Source: Dyadobacter bucti
GTDB lineage: Bacteria; Bacteroidota; Bacteroidia; Cytophagales; Spirosomataceae
Assembly: GCF_005869225.1 (NCBI RefSeq)
Contig: NZ_SWFP01000001.1
Span: 496,001-560,000 of the forward strand
Direction of reading: 5' to 3'
Length of the DNA stretch: 64,000 nt
Positions 20,185-29,124 of the stretch are shown piece by piece. The notes under the pieces were generated by a model. That model worked only from the letters and a program-made list of their open reading frames with translations. It searched no databases and was not told where the DNA came from. A program made the translations under genes and the position numbers. Position 1 is the first letter of the stretch, and each line of letters begins with the position of its first letter.

Positions 20185-23100
20185 ATGAGACTCAGTTTTA
20201 TTCTGTTAAAAGCCTGTCTCGGCATCGCGGGCCTCCTCGCCGCCACATTCCTCCATGCCCAGCCCGGCAGAGTGGTAACTGGCAAAGTGGTATCCGCGGA
20301 CGACAACCAGCCCGTGCCCAACGTAACCGTACTACTGAAAGGCAAGAACGTTACGACCGAAACCTCCGTTGATGGAGACTATTCTATTCCGGCAAGCGCA
20401 AAGGATATCATCCAGTTCAGGATGATCGGCTATGTGGTCCACGAAGTGCCGGTGGGGAATTCAACCAGGCTCGATATCCAGCTGAAACCCGATGTGTCTG
20501 CATTAAACGAGGTCGTGGTAACCGGTTATGGCTCCACGAGCCGCACCAAAATCACCTCTTCCATCGCCAAACTCGATTCGAAAGTCCTTGAAACCGGTAT
20601 GCGTTCCAACCCGGCCCAGGCGCTGGCCGGGACCATAGCCGGGGTAAGGGTATCGACAGCAACCGGCCGGCCGGGCTCCATTCCTACGATCATTTTACGC
20701 GGAGGTACCAATTTTGACGGCAGCGGAAGTCCGCTGATCGTGGTAGACGGACAGGTAAGGGGCTCGCTCAGCGAGATCAACCCTGAGGATATCGAAAGCA
20801 TGGAAGTGCTTAAAGACGCTTCTGCAACAGCCATTTACGGAGCAAGAGCGAGCAATGGCGTGATCCTGATCACCTCAAAAAGAGGAAAGTCCGGCTCATC
20901 TTCCATCACTTTTAAAAGTAAAACCGGGATCAATTTTCTGAATATCCCTTACAACTTTGTAGGAGCAGAGGACTACATCAGATGGACGCGGCTCGGTGTA
21001 CTGGAAGCCATCAAAAACGGCACGGCCACTTCGTCCCTGCTAAGCGGCGTAGGCCCGAGAGGAACCGGGAACCTTTACAAGGATGCAAATGGCAACATTT
21101 TGGACGGCAACTACGATTCCCGAGCGATATGGAGCACCATGCGGCTCACCGACGTAAACCGCGAACTGCTCTCTGCCAATGATGGCTGGAAAACAATGAA
21201 AGACCCGGTTGCTACCAATGAAACAGGTGCTTATGATCCCAACGGAACCCACGCCGACCTGATTTACAAGGAATTTAATTATGGCGATTATGCGTTTAAA
21301 TCACCTGCTATTTCTCAGGATTACAATATCGGCATGAATGGCGGGAATGAAAAAGGCGGCTACTATGCCAATCTGGGCTATTATAATGAAGACGGGCTGT
21401 CGCTGGGCACCTTTTACCGTCGCCTCAACTTTACATTAAATGGCAATTATAAGATAAAAAGCTGGCTGAAATCGGAAAGCAGCCTGGCATTTGCGAAAGC
21501 CAACTGGCGCGACCAGTCCCTGCAAAACGGAGAAGCAAACTATTGGGGAAGGATGCTTTCGGCTCCCCCTACCATGCGCGGTACCAATGCAGCCGGGGAG
21601 CTGATTTTGGGCCGGGATGCCAGCGACGGCAATCCCGCTATTAATTTTGATAAATACAAAAGGAACAACCAGTCGGACAAATTCACGCTGGGACAGGCTT
21701 TCAGGATCAATTTTACCGATGCTATTTTTCTGAAAATCGGAGGTATACTTATGTATGACGAGTCGGTGGGTGAATCTTTCAACCGCGATTTCAGGATCGG
21801 GATCATGAGTACTACCAATCCTAACACAGGCTGGAACCGTGACAGATCAAGCTCATCTTCTTTTGACCGGACGATCAGGCAAACTTACAATGCAGTTGCC
21901 AATTACAATAAGGAATGGTCGGGCGGGCATAACCTGGATGCAATGGCCGGTTTGGAATATTACGAAGAGTATAACAAAGGTTTTGGAGCAGCCGGACGAC
22001 TGGCGCCAACCGACGATTTCCAGGACCTTTCACTCACCATTAACGATGCCAATACCCGCACCATTGACTCCTATCACAATAAAGAACGGATTATTTCCGG
22101 CTTCGGAAGGCTGAACTATGACTGGAACGGGAAGTATCTCGCCTCTTTCACCGTGCGCCGCGACGGTTATTCACGGCTGATCGGAGATAACCAGTTTGGC
22201 ACATTTCCCGCGTTTTCTGCGGGCTGGCTGATCCACAAGGAAGCATTTATGGCATCTTTGGAAAACTGGCTTTCATTCATGAAACTCCGGACGAGCTATG
22301 GTAAGAACGGCAACATCGGAATCGGTACGGCCAACGGCATCGGCATTTATGAATTACAAGGTTCCTATGGCTCGCAGACTGCATACAACGGTACTATCGG
22401 CTTTCTGCAGACCGGAGTCGCCAACCCAAATCTGAAATGGGAAAAGACAAACACCGTGGAAGCCGGTCTGGAAATGGGCTTTTTAAATAACCGCATTACG
22501 GCAAATGTGGCTTTCTACAACCGCGTTACAACGGACAAAATTGCAAATGTAGTTCTTCCGACATCCTCCGGGGTCGCCAGCCTGCGCACCAACAACGGAA
22601 GTATGCGTAACCGGGGCGTAGAATTGGAAACCACTCTGAAGTTAGTACAGAAGGAAGACTTTTCCGTTCAGGTTGGGGCCAATGCTGCCTGGAATAAAAA
22701 CCTGGTTTTGAAACTTCCTTACAATGGAAACGACAACAACCGTCAGGGCGGACAACGTATTTTCGATCGCAAATCAGGTAGCGTCATCTGGGCAGGCGGA
22801 TTACAGGAAGGGCAGGAATATGGAGAAATATTTGGTTACGTAAGTGACGGCATCATCCGGAATGACGGCGACCTGGGCAGCTATAACAAGATAGATATTG
22901 CCGCCGGTGAGGTGCAATATGGATCAGCTGCCGGCAAAAGAGTCGCCAGCGCAGCACTGATCTCGTCGCTCGGCCTGAACAGAAGTACATATATCTCCAC
23001 CCAGCTCGGCGATATGAAATGGAAAGACCTGGATCAGAACGACACCATCGACACCCGGGATATGGTATCGCTTGGACGTACCCTGCCGCGCTGGACGGGT

Positions 23101-23571
23101 GGTTTTAATACTTCCGTCAGGTGGAAAAACCTGTCGTTGTTTGCCAGGATGGATTTTGCTTTGGGCCACAAACAAATGGATTTCCAGCAAATGTGGTCAC
23201 TGGGGAGCTTTCAGGGAGAATTCAATGTCACCGATTCAGTGAAAGATACCTGGACGCCCGACAATCCAAATGCAAAATATCCGCGCTACACCTGGGCCGA
23301 CCAGCTCAATGCCAAAAACTTTGATAGACCGAGCAGCATGTTCTGGGTCAATTCCAATTACCTGGCTTTCCGGGAAGTTTCGCTGAGCTACACGGTCCCC
23401 GCCACGATCATCCGGAAGGCCAAGATCGCAGGCCTGACTTTTACGGTAACCGGCCAGAACCTCGGCTATCTTCGGAATAAAATGATCAACCTGCCCGAAC
23501 GCACCGGTTCACAGAACAGCGCATACACAATTCCTACCACCCTTATACTGGGCGCAAACTTCACTTTTTAA
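20185..23571 (+). CDS. SusC-family TonB-dependent transporter of the sialic-acid operon (no STN domain)
   Basis: About 1128 residues from the ATG at 20185, which opens a clear signal peptide (MRLSFILLKACLGIAGLLAA, cleaved after LHAQ). The frame can be extended to a TTG at 20104, but that would run through both candidate operators and is rejected. Mature order: carboxypeptidase-regulatory-like domain (VTGKVVSADDNQPVPNVTVL), TonB-box/plug (LNEVVVTGYGSTSRTKITSS; ILRGGTNFDGSGSPLIVVDG; MEVLKDASATAIYGARASNG) and barrel. Unlike the other three SusC proteins here it has no STN domain and no sigma/FecR pair, so the adjacent regulator probably controls it. It should import sialic acid or sialylated oligosaccharides. 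Confidence 0.95.
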   Translation: MRLSFILLKACLGIAGLLAATFLHAQPGRVVTGKVVSADDNQPVPNVTVLLKGKNVTTETSVDGDYSIPASAKDIIQFRMIGYVVHEVPVGNSTRLDIQLKPDVSALNEVVVTGYGSTSRTKITSSIAKLDSKVLETGMRSNPAQALAGTIAGVRVSTATGRPGSIPTIILRGGTNFDGSGSPLIVVDGQVRGSLSEINPEDIESMEVLKDASATAIYGARASNGVILITSKRGKSGSSSITFKSKTGINFLNIPYNFVGAEDYIRWTRLGVLEAIKNGTATSSLLSGVGPRGTGNLYKDANGNILDGNYDSRAIWSTMRLTDVNRELLSANDGWKTMKDPVATNETGAYDPNGTHADLIYKEFNYGDYAFKSPAISQDYNIGMNGGNEKGGYYANLGYYNEDGLSLGTFYRRLNFTLNGNYKIKSWLKSESSLAFAKANWRDQSLQNGEANYWGRMLSAPPTMRGTNAAGELILGRDASDGNPAINFDKYKRNNQSDKFTLGQAFRINFTDAIFLKIGGILMYDESVGESFNRDFRIGIMSTTNPNTGWNRDRSSSSSFDRTIRQTYNAVANYNKEWSGGHNLDAMAGLEYYEEYNKGFGAAGRLAPTDDFQDLSLTINDANTRTIDSYHNKERIISGFGRLNYDWNGKYLASFTVRRDGYSRLIGDNQFGTFPAFSAGWLIHKEAFMASLENWLSFMKLRTSYGKNGNIGIGTANGIGIYELQGSYGSQTAYNGTIGFLQTGVANPNLKWEKTNTVEAGLEMGFLNNRITANVAFYNRVTTDKIANVVLPTSSGVASLRTNNGSMRNRGVELETTLKLVQKEDFSVQVGANAAWNKNLVLKLPYNGNDNNRQGGQRIFDRKSGSVIWAGGLQEGQEYGEIFGYVSDGIIRNDGDLGSYNKIDIAAGEVQYGSAAGKRVASAALISSLGLNRSTYISTQLGDMKWKDLDQNDTIDTRDMVSLGRTLPRWTGGFNTSVRWKNLSLFARMDFALGHKQMDFQQMWSLGSFQGEFNVTDSVKDTWTPDNPNAKYPRYTWADQLNAKNFDRPSSMFWVNSNYLAFREVSLSYTVPATIIRKAKIAGLTFTVTGQNLGYLRNKMINLPERTGSQNSAYTIPTTLILGANFTF

Positions 23572-23584
23572 CTGCCGTTTTGAA

Positions 23585-25162
23585 ATGAAAAAAATCAGAT
23601 ATTATATATGCTGTGCGATGTTCGCACTGATGACCGCCTCTTGCAATAATGCGCTCGATCTTGTGCCAGAAGATTATTTCGGAGATTCCAATTTCTGGCA
23701 AAATGAATCCCAGGTTTCCAATTTCATGATAGGACTGCACAAGCAGTTCCGTGATAACCAGTTCCAGTTTGTCCGCCTTGGCGAGATGCGCGGAGGTGGC
23801 TACAGCAATGTCGACAGGCAGGCAACTTCCCTGAACGAGCTGCCGGTCATAGAGCAGCGCCTGGAAGAAACTTCGTCTGGCGTCACAAGCTGGGCTGGCT
23901 TTTACGGCCCGATTCTACAGATCAACTTGTTTATCCAGAAGGTAGAGGCGATCAGCTTTCTGCCAGAAACCAGAAAAAACTACCTTCTCGGACAGGCGTA
24001 TGCCATGCGTGCATATTACTATTTTCATCTGTTGCGCACCTATGGAGGCGTTCCGCTGCGGCTGGAAGCGGAAGTTTTGAATGGTACCACGGACGCAGTT
24101 TTGTTAAGAAAAGAGCGGGCAACCGAAGAAGAAGTACTGGCAGCTGTAAAAAACGACGTGAACAAATCGGTCTCACTCTTCGGGTCGCAGGCTGCAGTGG
24201 GTGATAAAAGTCAGTGGTCGCCCCAGGCTGCGTATATGCTGAAAGGTGAGGTGTTTTTGTGGTCTGCAAAAGTGTTTGACATCACCGCCGATCTGGCAGA
24301 AGCCAAGACCGCCCTGAATGCTGTGACCGGCAGCAGCCTGCTACCCAACTTTGCGAACGTTTTCAGCTATTCTCAAAAGAACAACAGCGAGATTATATTC
24401 GCGATCCGTTTCCGGGTCGGTGAGGCCGAAATGAACAATGTGGCTTCCTATACCTATTCCACATTCAACATGAACGGACTGCATTACAAGGATTCGACGG
24501 CCAGCGCCGGAGTAGGAAATTTCCTGGTGGACCCGTTGCAACTGGCTGCTACCAATTCCCAGCAGGTCATTCAGCGATACGGTTACACTTTCGAGCTTTT
24601 TCAATCCTATGATATAAAAGACACGCGCCGGAACGCAACTTTTTATGATTACTATAAAGTAAATACCGATGTGAAACCTTTTGTCGCCACCATTAAAAAT
24701 ACCGCGCTGGTGAAGTTCCTCGGGACTATCGATGCCAACAAAAGATATTTCTCCGACGACTGGCCAGTATACCGCGAAGCAGACAGACTCCTGATGCTGG
24801 CAGAAATCGTCAATGCAGAAGGAGGTGATCCCTCACCCTACATCAAACCAGTGCGCGACCGTGCTTTTGCACCTGCCACGGATCCGAAACCGTTTGTAAG
24901 CACATCAAAGGATGCGAACGAACTCGCGATTTTCGCGGAACGCAGCAAGGAATTTGTGTACGAAGGAAAACGCTGGTACGACCTCCGCAGGATGAAATAC
25001 GGTTCCGATCCAATGGTTTTCAAGGCTTCGGGTAACCCTTATGGTGTTTTGGACAAAACCACACAAGGCTACCGGATTTTATGGCCGGTTGAAGCTGCCA
25101 TCTGGACCAACGATCCGCTGGTAAAACAAACGCCAGGTTACAACACCGCCCGGCCGCAATAA
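23585..25162 (+). CDS. SusD/RagB-family lipoprotein of the sialic-acid operon
   Basis: 525 residues. A lipoprotein signal ends at the Cys of MTASCNNALDLVPEDYFG. RagB/SusD hallmarks follow: YLLGQAYAMRAYYYFHLLRT near residue 140, YGGVPL, YREADRLLMLAEIVNAEGG, and near the C-terminus FAERSKEFVYEGKRWYDLRR. It lies 13 bp after SusC and should be its surface lid and glycan-binding partner. The downstream context of lyase, symporter, epimerase and sialidase points to sialic acid as ligand. Confidence 0.95.
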   Translation: MKKIRYYICCAMFALMTASCNNALDLVPEDYFGDSNFWQNESQVSNFMIGLHKQFRDNQFQFVRLGEMRGGGYSNVDRQATSLNELPVIEQRLEETSSGVTSWAGFYGPILQINLFIQKVEAISFLPETRKNYLLGQAYAMRAYYYFHLLRTYGGVPLRLEAEVLNGTTDAVLLRKERATEEEVLAAVKNDVNKSVSLFGSQAAVGDKSQWSPQAAYMLKGEVFLWSAKVFDITADLAEAKTALNAVTGSSLLPNFANVFSYSQKNNSEIIFAIRFRVGEAEMNNVASYTYSTFNMNGLHYKDSTASAGVGNFLVDPLQLAATNSQQVIQRYGYTFELFQSYDIKDTRRNATFYDYYKVNTDVKPFVATIKNTALVKFLGTIDANKRYFSDDWPVYREADRLLMLAEIVNAEGGDPSPYIKPVRDRAFAPATDPKPFVSTSKDANELAIFAERSKEFVYEGKRWYDLRRMKYGSDPMVFKASGNPYGVLDKTTQGYRILWPVEAAIWTNDPLVKQTPGYNTARPQ

Positions 25163-25172
25163 CGCATCCGCT

Positions 25173-25305
25173 GGTGCAGTGCACCTCAATAAATAGGACA
25201 TGGTTCACAAGACTCAATATCCCCAGAACCAAAATCACCCGGCGCAGCGCACCGACATATAGGTAGCAAAATGTCAACAAAGAAGAAATTGAGGTGCAGC
25301 GCACC
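25173..25305. repeat. Palindrome-bounded intergenic element (133 bp)
   Basis: The spacer between SusD and nanA contains three related short palindromes: GGTGCAGTGCACC (25173-25185), GGCGCAGCGCACC (25241-25253, one mismatch) and GGTGCAGCGCACC (25293-25305). The outer two are inverted with matching flanks (CTCAAT and ATTGAG). Between the second and third lies a core beginning GACATATAGGTAGCAAAATG. Related cores occur near 42625 and 56520. It could form a strong hairpin in the operon mRNA and separate SusCD from enzyme expression. Confidence 0.8.
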
Positions 25306-25415
25306 GGAACATATAATTGTTGCACAAATATTCTCTGAAGCAAAGCCTGGATACGCAGCAACGAAAATATGATTAAAAAAATAAATTATATTCAATAAAA
25401 CATTAAATCAATCCA

Positions 25416-26357
25416 ATGAACGCTCATTTGAAAGGCCTGATCGCCGCACCATTTACCCCTATGCTGGAAGACGGGGGCATCAACACGGCCATTATTCCCG
25501 CTTATTATAAATTTTTGAAACAAAATGCCGTCACCGGCGCATTTATCTGCGGCTCCACAGGCGAAGGGGTTTCCATGACCGTCTCAGAAAAAAAACAGGT
25601 CGCAGAAAGCTGGGCGGCATGTACCCAAAACGATCCGGATTTCAAGGTCATGACGCTTTTGGGAGGTACCTGCATTGCCGACTGCATTGAACTGGCAATA
25701 CATGCACGGGAAATTGGTTTGCATGCAGTTTCCTTCACCAGCCCGTTTTATTTCAAACCCGCCAATGTAACAATGCTGGCGCAGTCCTGCCTGGCCGTGG
25801 CCGCAGCGGTTCCCGACATGCCTTTTTATTATTACCATATTCCTGTACTGACGGGTGTGGGTTTTCCGATGTTCGATCTATTGCAGGCCATGGACGGCAA
25901 AGCGCCCAATTTCGCGGGGGTCAAATATACCCATGAGGATTTTATGGATTTCCAGACTTGCCTGAATTACAAAAACGGCAAATACGACATGCTCTGGGGA
26001 AGGGATGAAAACATGCTTTCTGCACTGGCTATCGGTGCAAAAGGCGCGGTCGGCAGCACTTTCAATTACGCGGCGCCCCTGTACAATGACCTTATCGCGG
26101 CATTTGAAAACAACGATCTGGCCAGGGCCGGTGCATTGCAGCAAAAATCCATTGATATGATCCGCCTTCTGGGTAAATACGGAGGTATCTCTGTCGGCAA
26201 AAACTACATGAAACTGGTAGGAGTTGATTGCGGGAAGTTCCGGCTGCCGGTCAAAAACATGTCAGACGAGCAATTTGAAATGTTCCAAAAAGATGTAACA
26301 GCATTGAATTTCGACACTTTCAAATCTCAGTCAGAGGCTGTAAACGATCTGATATGA
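25416..26357 (+). CDS. nanA: N-acetylneuraminate lyase
   Basis: 313 residues, the usual family length. It belongs to the class I aldolase (NanA/DapA) TIM-barrel family and cleaves Neu5Ac to ManNAc and pyruvate in the cytoplasm. Visible motifs: GSTGEG at 46-51 (carboxylate-binding loop), YYYHIP with catalytic Tyr140, and FAGVKYTHEDFMDFQTC with Schiff-base Lys170. The THEDF segment after the lysine favours sialic-acid lyase over dihydrodipicolinate synthase. Its stop overlaps the start of the mutarotase-symporter gene by 4 bp, and epimerase and sialidase genes follow. Confidence 0.96.
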   Translation: MNAHLKGLIAAPFTPMLEDGGINTAIIPAYYKFLKQNAVTGAFICGSTGEGVSMTVSEKKQVAESWAACTQNDPDFKVMTLLGGTCIADCIELAIHAREIGLHAVSFTSPFYFKPANVTMLAQSCLAVAAAVPDMPFYYYHIPVLTGVGFPMFDLLQAMDGKAPNFAGVKYTHEDFMDFQTCLNYKNGKYDMLWGRDENMLSALAIGAKGAVGSTFNYAAPLYNDLIAAFENNDLARAGALQQKSIDMIRLLGKYGGISVGKNYMKLVGVDCGKFRLPVKNMSDEQFEMFQKDVTALNFDTFKSQSEAVNDLI

Positions 26358-28993
26358 TCCAGAAATCTTCCATTTCTTGTCTCATACTTTGCATACATTT
26401 TATGTTCCCAACTGTTTTTGCCCAGCAGGCAAACGAAATCGCATGGTCCGATGTGGCCGAGCTTCCGGTTTTAAATAACAACTTGAGGCACCCGGGTGTT
26501 GCCGGCGCCTTTACCGGAATCCATAACGACGTTCTGATGATTGCAGGCGGTGCCAACTTCCCCAGCGCCAAACCCTGGGAAGAGGGAAAAAAGGTTTTTC
26601 ACAACATCATATATGTACTGCAAAAAAAGGACGGAAAATACAGCCCGGTAACTGCTGCCGCGAATACCCTGAAACGGAAAATTGCCTACGGCGCCAGCGT
26701 CACCATTCCCGAAGGGATCGTATGCCTCGGCGGAGAAACGGAAAGCGGCAACAGCCGGGGAGTTTTTCTGATGCAATGGGATGCTTCCGCGAACAAAGCG
26801 ATTTTTAAAACATTACCTGAGCTGCCTGTCGCCATCGCCAATGCATGCGCAACGAGCGTCGGAAGTACCATATATATAGGAGGCGGAGAAAACGGCAAAG
26901 TATCGGATGCCTTTTTCAAGATGGACCTGGCCGCTACGGACCCAAAATGGGAGACCTTACCTCCTCTTCCGGTAGCCATGTCGCATTCTGTTATGGTGTC
27001 CCAAAGCAATGGAACGCATCCTTGTATTTATGTCTTCGGCGGCCGCAGTAGCAATGCTTCGGGCATCAGCGATCTGCACAGTTCTGTTTTTTCCTATGAT
27101 CCTGTTTTGGGTAAATGGCAAAAACATGCGGATATTAATGATGGAAAAACGGTTACGACCCTTTCCGCGGGAACCGGAGTCGCGAGCGGTGCTTCTTACG
27201 TTCTGTTATTTGGCGGCGATAAAGGGGATATTTTTAACAAAATAGAAACTTTCAATGCAAAAATCGCAAGAGCAGGCGGCGAGGCCGAAAAACAAAAACT
27301 GCAGAATGAAAAAGTAGCATTGCTCACCAGCCACCCCGGCTTCAGTAAGGATATATACCTCTACAATACCGTCACCAACGCCTGGATAAAAACGGGCGCA
27401 CTTCCAGGACAAAGCCAGGTTACGACGACAGCAGTGAAGTGGGGCGATGCTATTTTTATTCCGAGCGGTGAAATCAAACCGGGAACACGCACGCCGGTCA
27501 TTACCATAGGCACGATTCAGCATAAAGCTCTCTTTTCCTGGATCGATTCTGCAGTATTGTTCCTTTGCTTTCTCATGATGACAGCCGGGCGGTTTCTTTT
27601 TACCGGAAAAACCAGCAATACCGACGATTATTTCAAAGGGGGCGAACGTATTCCGCAGTGGGCGGCAGGGATCAGTATTTTTGGTGCAAAACTGAGCGCG
27701 ATCACTTTTATGGGAATCCCCGCAAAAACCTACGCTACCGACTGGACGTACTTTTTCATGCTCATGACGATCATCATGGTCATGCCCGTCGTCGCCACCT
27801 ATTTCATCCCGTTTTACCGCAGGCTGCATGTGACTTCCGCTTACGAATATCTGGGCAAACGTTTCAATTATGGTTCCCGGGTAATGGCGTCGGCACTCTA
27901 TGTGCTTTTGCAGATCGGGCGGATGGGCATTGTGGTCCTGCTGCCGAGCATTGCGCTTACGTTGGTTACAGGTATTGATATTAATGTATGTATCATTATG
28001 ATCGGCGCAATCAGCATCTTTTTTACAGTCAAAGGAGGAATAGAAGCGGTGATATGGGTAGAAGTAATCCAGGTCCTGATCCTGGCGACGGGCGCATTGT
28101 TTTGTCTGTTCTACCTTCCGTTCCATATTCAGGATTGGAAAAGCGGGCTGGATGTGATACAAAATGCCGAAAAATTAAAAGTTTTCGACTTCCGTTTTGA
28201 TTTTTCCGAGCCTACATTCTGGGTGGTGGTGGTCGGCGGGCTGGCGATCAATCTGCTCACTTACGGCACCGACCAGACGACCGTACAGCGTTACCTCACG
28301 ACCAGATCAGAACAAGAATCCATTAAAAGCCTGAAACTCGGTGCCTGGCTTACATTGCCGTCGACGCTGGTATTTTTTTCCATAGGAACATTGTTGTTCT
28401 TATTTTTCCGCGAGCAACCTGGGGAAGTTAACATGGCCCTCGAAAACCAGGACAACATTTTCCCCTGGTACATTGTGAGCCAGCTCCCGGCCGGACTTTC
28501 CGGTCTGCTGATCGCCGGGATCTTTGCCGCCGCGATGAGCAGCACCGAAGCCAGCATGAACTCCACCGCAACTTTGCTGACCACCGATTTTTATCAAAAG
28601 ATATATCCGGAGGTAACGCCCAGACAAACGCTGTTTTTCGCCCGGACTGCCACTTTGCTCCTCGGGATTTTTGTCACGTGCATAGCATTGTATATGGCCC
28701 ACAAAGGCGTGTCATCTTTGTGGGATAAGTTCAATACCATTTTGGGGCTGTTCACGGGTAGCATCGGCGGTGCGTTTATTTTAGGGATTTTTACAAAAAA
28801 AGCCAATGGAAATGGTGTGATGGCAGGCATGGCGGTGAGTTGTGTGACACAGATCCTGATCCAGCAATATACCTCCGTGCATTTGCTGATGTACGCTTTT
28901 ACAGGTCTGGTCAGCTGCGTTTGTTTCGGGTATGTGTTCAGTTTGCTGATGCCTAAGGACCAGGCACTTGAGGGATTGACCATGCGGGGGTAG
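26354..28993 (+). CDS. Kelch mutarotase fused to sodium/solute symporter (sialic acid uptake)
   Basis: 879 residues. A signal peptide (1-23, ending VFAQ) precedes a kelch beta-propeller of about 360 residues with GGANFPSAKPWEEGKK, IYIGGGENGKVSDAFFKMD and CIYVFGGRSSN, matching cyclically permuted NanM-type sialate mutarotases. From about residue 390 the chain becomes a solute:sodium symporter (SSS) domain: SNTDDYFKGGERIPQWAAGI, then GAKLSAITFMGIPA, YLGKRFNYGSRVM, and many membrane helices to the end. SSS carriers normally have their N-terminus outside, so the propeller should be periplasmic. The fusion would convert the alpha-Neu5Ac released by sialidase to the dominant beta form beside the carrier. 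It overlaps nanA by 4 bp. Confidence 0.94.
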   Translation: MIQKSSISCLILCIHFMFPTVFAQQANEIAWSDVAELPVLNNNLRHPGVAGAFTGIHNDVLMIAGGANFPSAKPWEEGKKVFHNIIYVLQKKDGKYSPVTAAANTLKRKIAYGASVTIPEGIVCLGGETESGNSRGVFLMQWDASANKAIFKTLPELPVAIANACATSVGSTIYIGGGENGKVSDAFFKMDLAATDPKWETLPPLPVAMSHSVMVSQSNGTHPCIYVFGGRSSNASGISDLHSSVFSYDPVLGKWQKHADINDGKTVTTLSAGTGVASGASYVLLFGGDKGDIFNKIETFNAKIARAGGEAEKQKLQNEKVALLTSHPGFSKDIYLYNTVTNAWIKTGALPGQSQVTTTAVKWGDAIFIPSGEIKPGTRTPVITIGTIQHKALFSWIDSAVLFLCFLMMTAGRFLFTGKTSNTDDYFKGGERIPQWAAGISIFGAKLSAITFMGIPAKTYATDWTYFFMLMTIIMVMPVVATYFIPFYRRLHVTSAYEYLGKRFNYGSRVMASALYVLLQIGRMGIVVLLPSIALTLVTGIDINVCIIMIGAISIFFTVKGGIEAVIWVEVIQVLILATGALFCLFYLPFHIQDWKSGLDVIQNAEKLKVFDFRFDFSEPTFWVVVVGGLAINLLTYGTDQTTVQRYLTTRSEQESIKSLKLGAWLTLPSTLVFFSIGTLLFLFFREQPGEVNMALENQDNIFPWYIVSQLPAGLSGLLIAGIFAAAMSSTEASMNSTATLLTTDFYQKIYPEVTPRQTLFFARTATLLLGIFVTCIALYMAHKGVSSLWDKFNTILGLFTGSIGGAFILGIFTKKANGNGVMAGMAVSCVTQILIQQYTSVHLLMYAFTGLVSCVCFGYVFSLLMPKDQALEGLTMRG

Positions 28994-29013
28994 CTTTTGG
29001 CATTCGGCTATCA

Positions 29014-29113
29014 GTTTTCGGCCGTCGGCTACCGGCTTTCAGTGACAATTTGTTTTTTATCGATTAATATTTTTTAAAGAAAAAGCCGACAGCCTAAAGC
29101 TGACGGCCGAAAG
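29014..29113. repeat. Imperfect inverted repeat between symporter and epimerase genes
   Basis: Arms at about 29014-29040 (TTTTCGGCCGTCGGCT) and 29083-29113 (AGCTGACGGCCGAAAG) are inverted copies flanking an AT-rich centre near 29045-29080. The 131-bp gap is the largest between enzyme genes of this operon. The structure may stabilise, process or attenuate the mRNA before the last two genes, or be a remnant of a small mobile element. Confidence 0.65.
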
Positions 29114-29124
29114 TTTACACAAAA

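Noticed and set aside
27206..28162. Minus-strand frame of 318 codons
   Set aside because: It lies wholly inside the mutarotase-symporter gene on the other strand; the composition (very high His, Gln, Asp) is typical of an antisense shadow.
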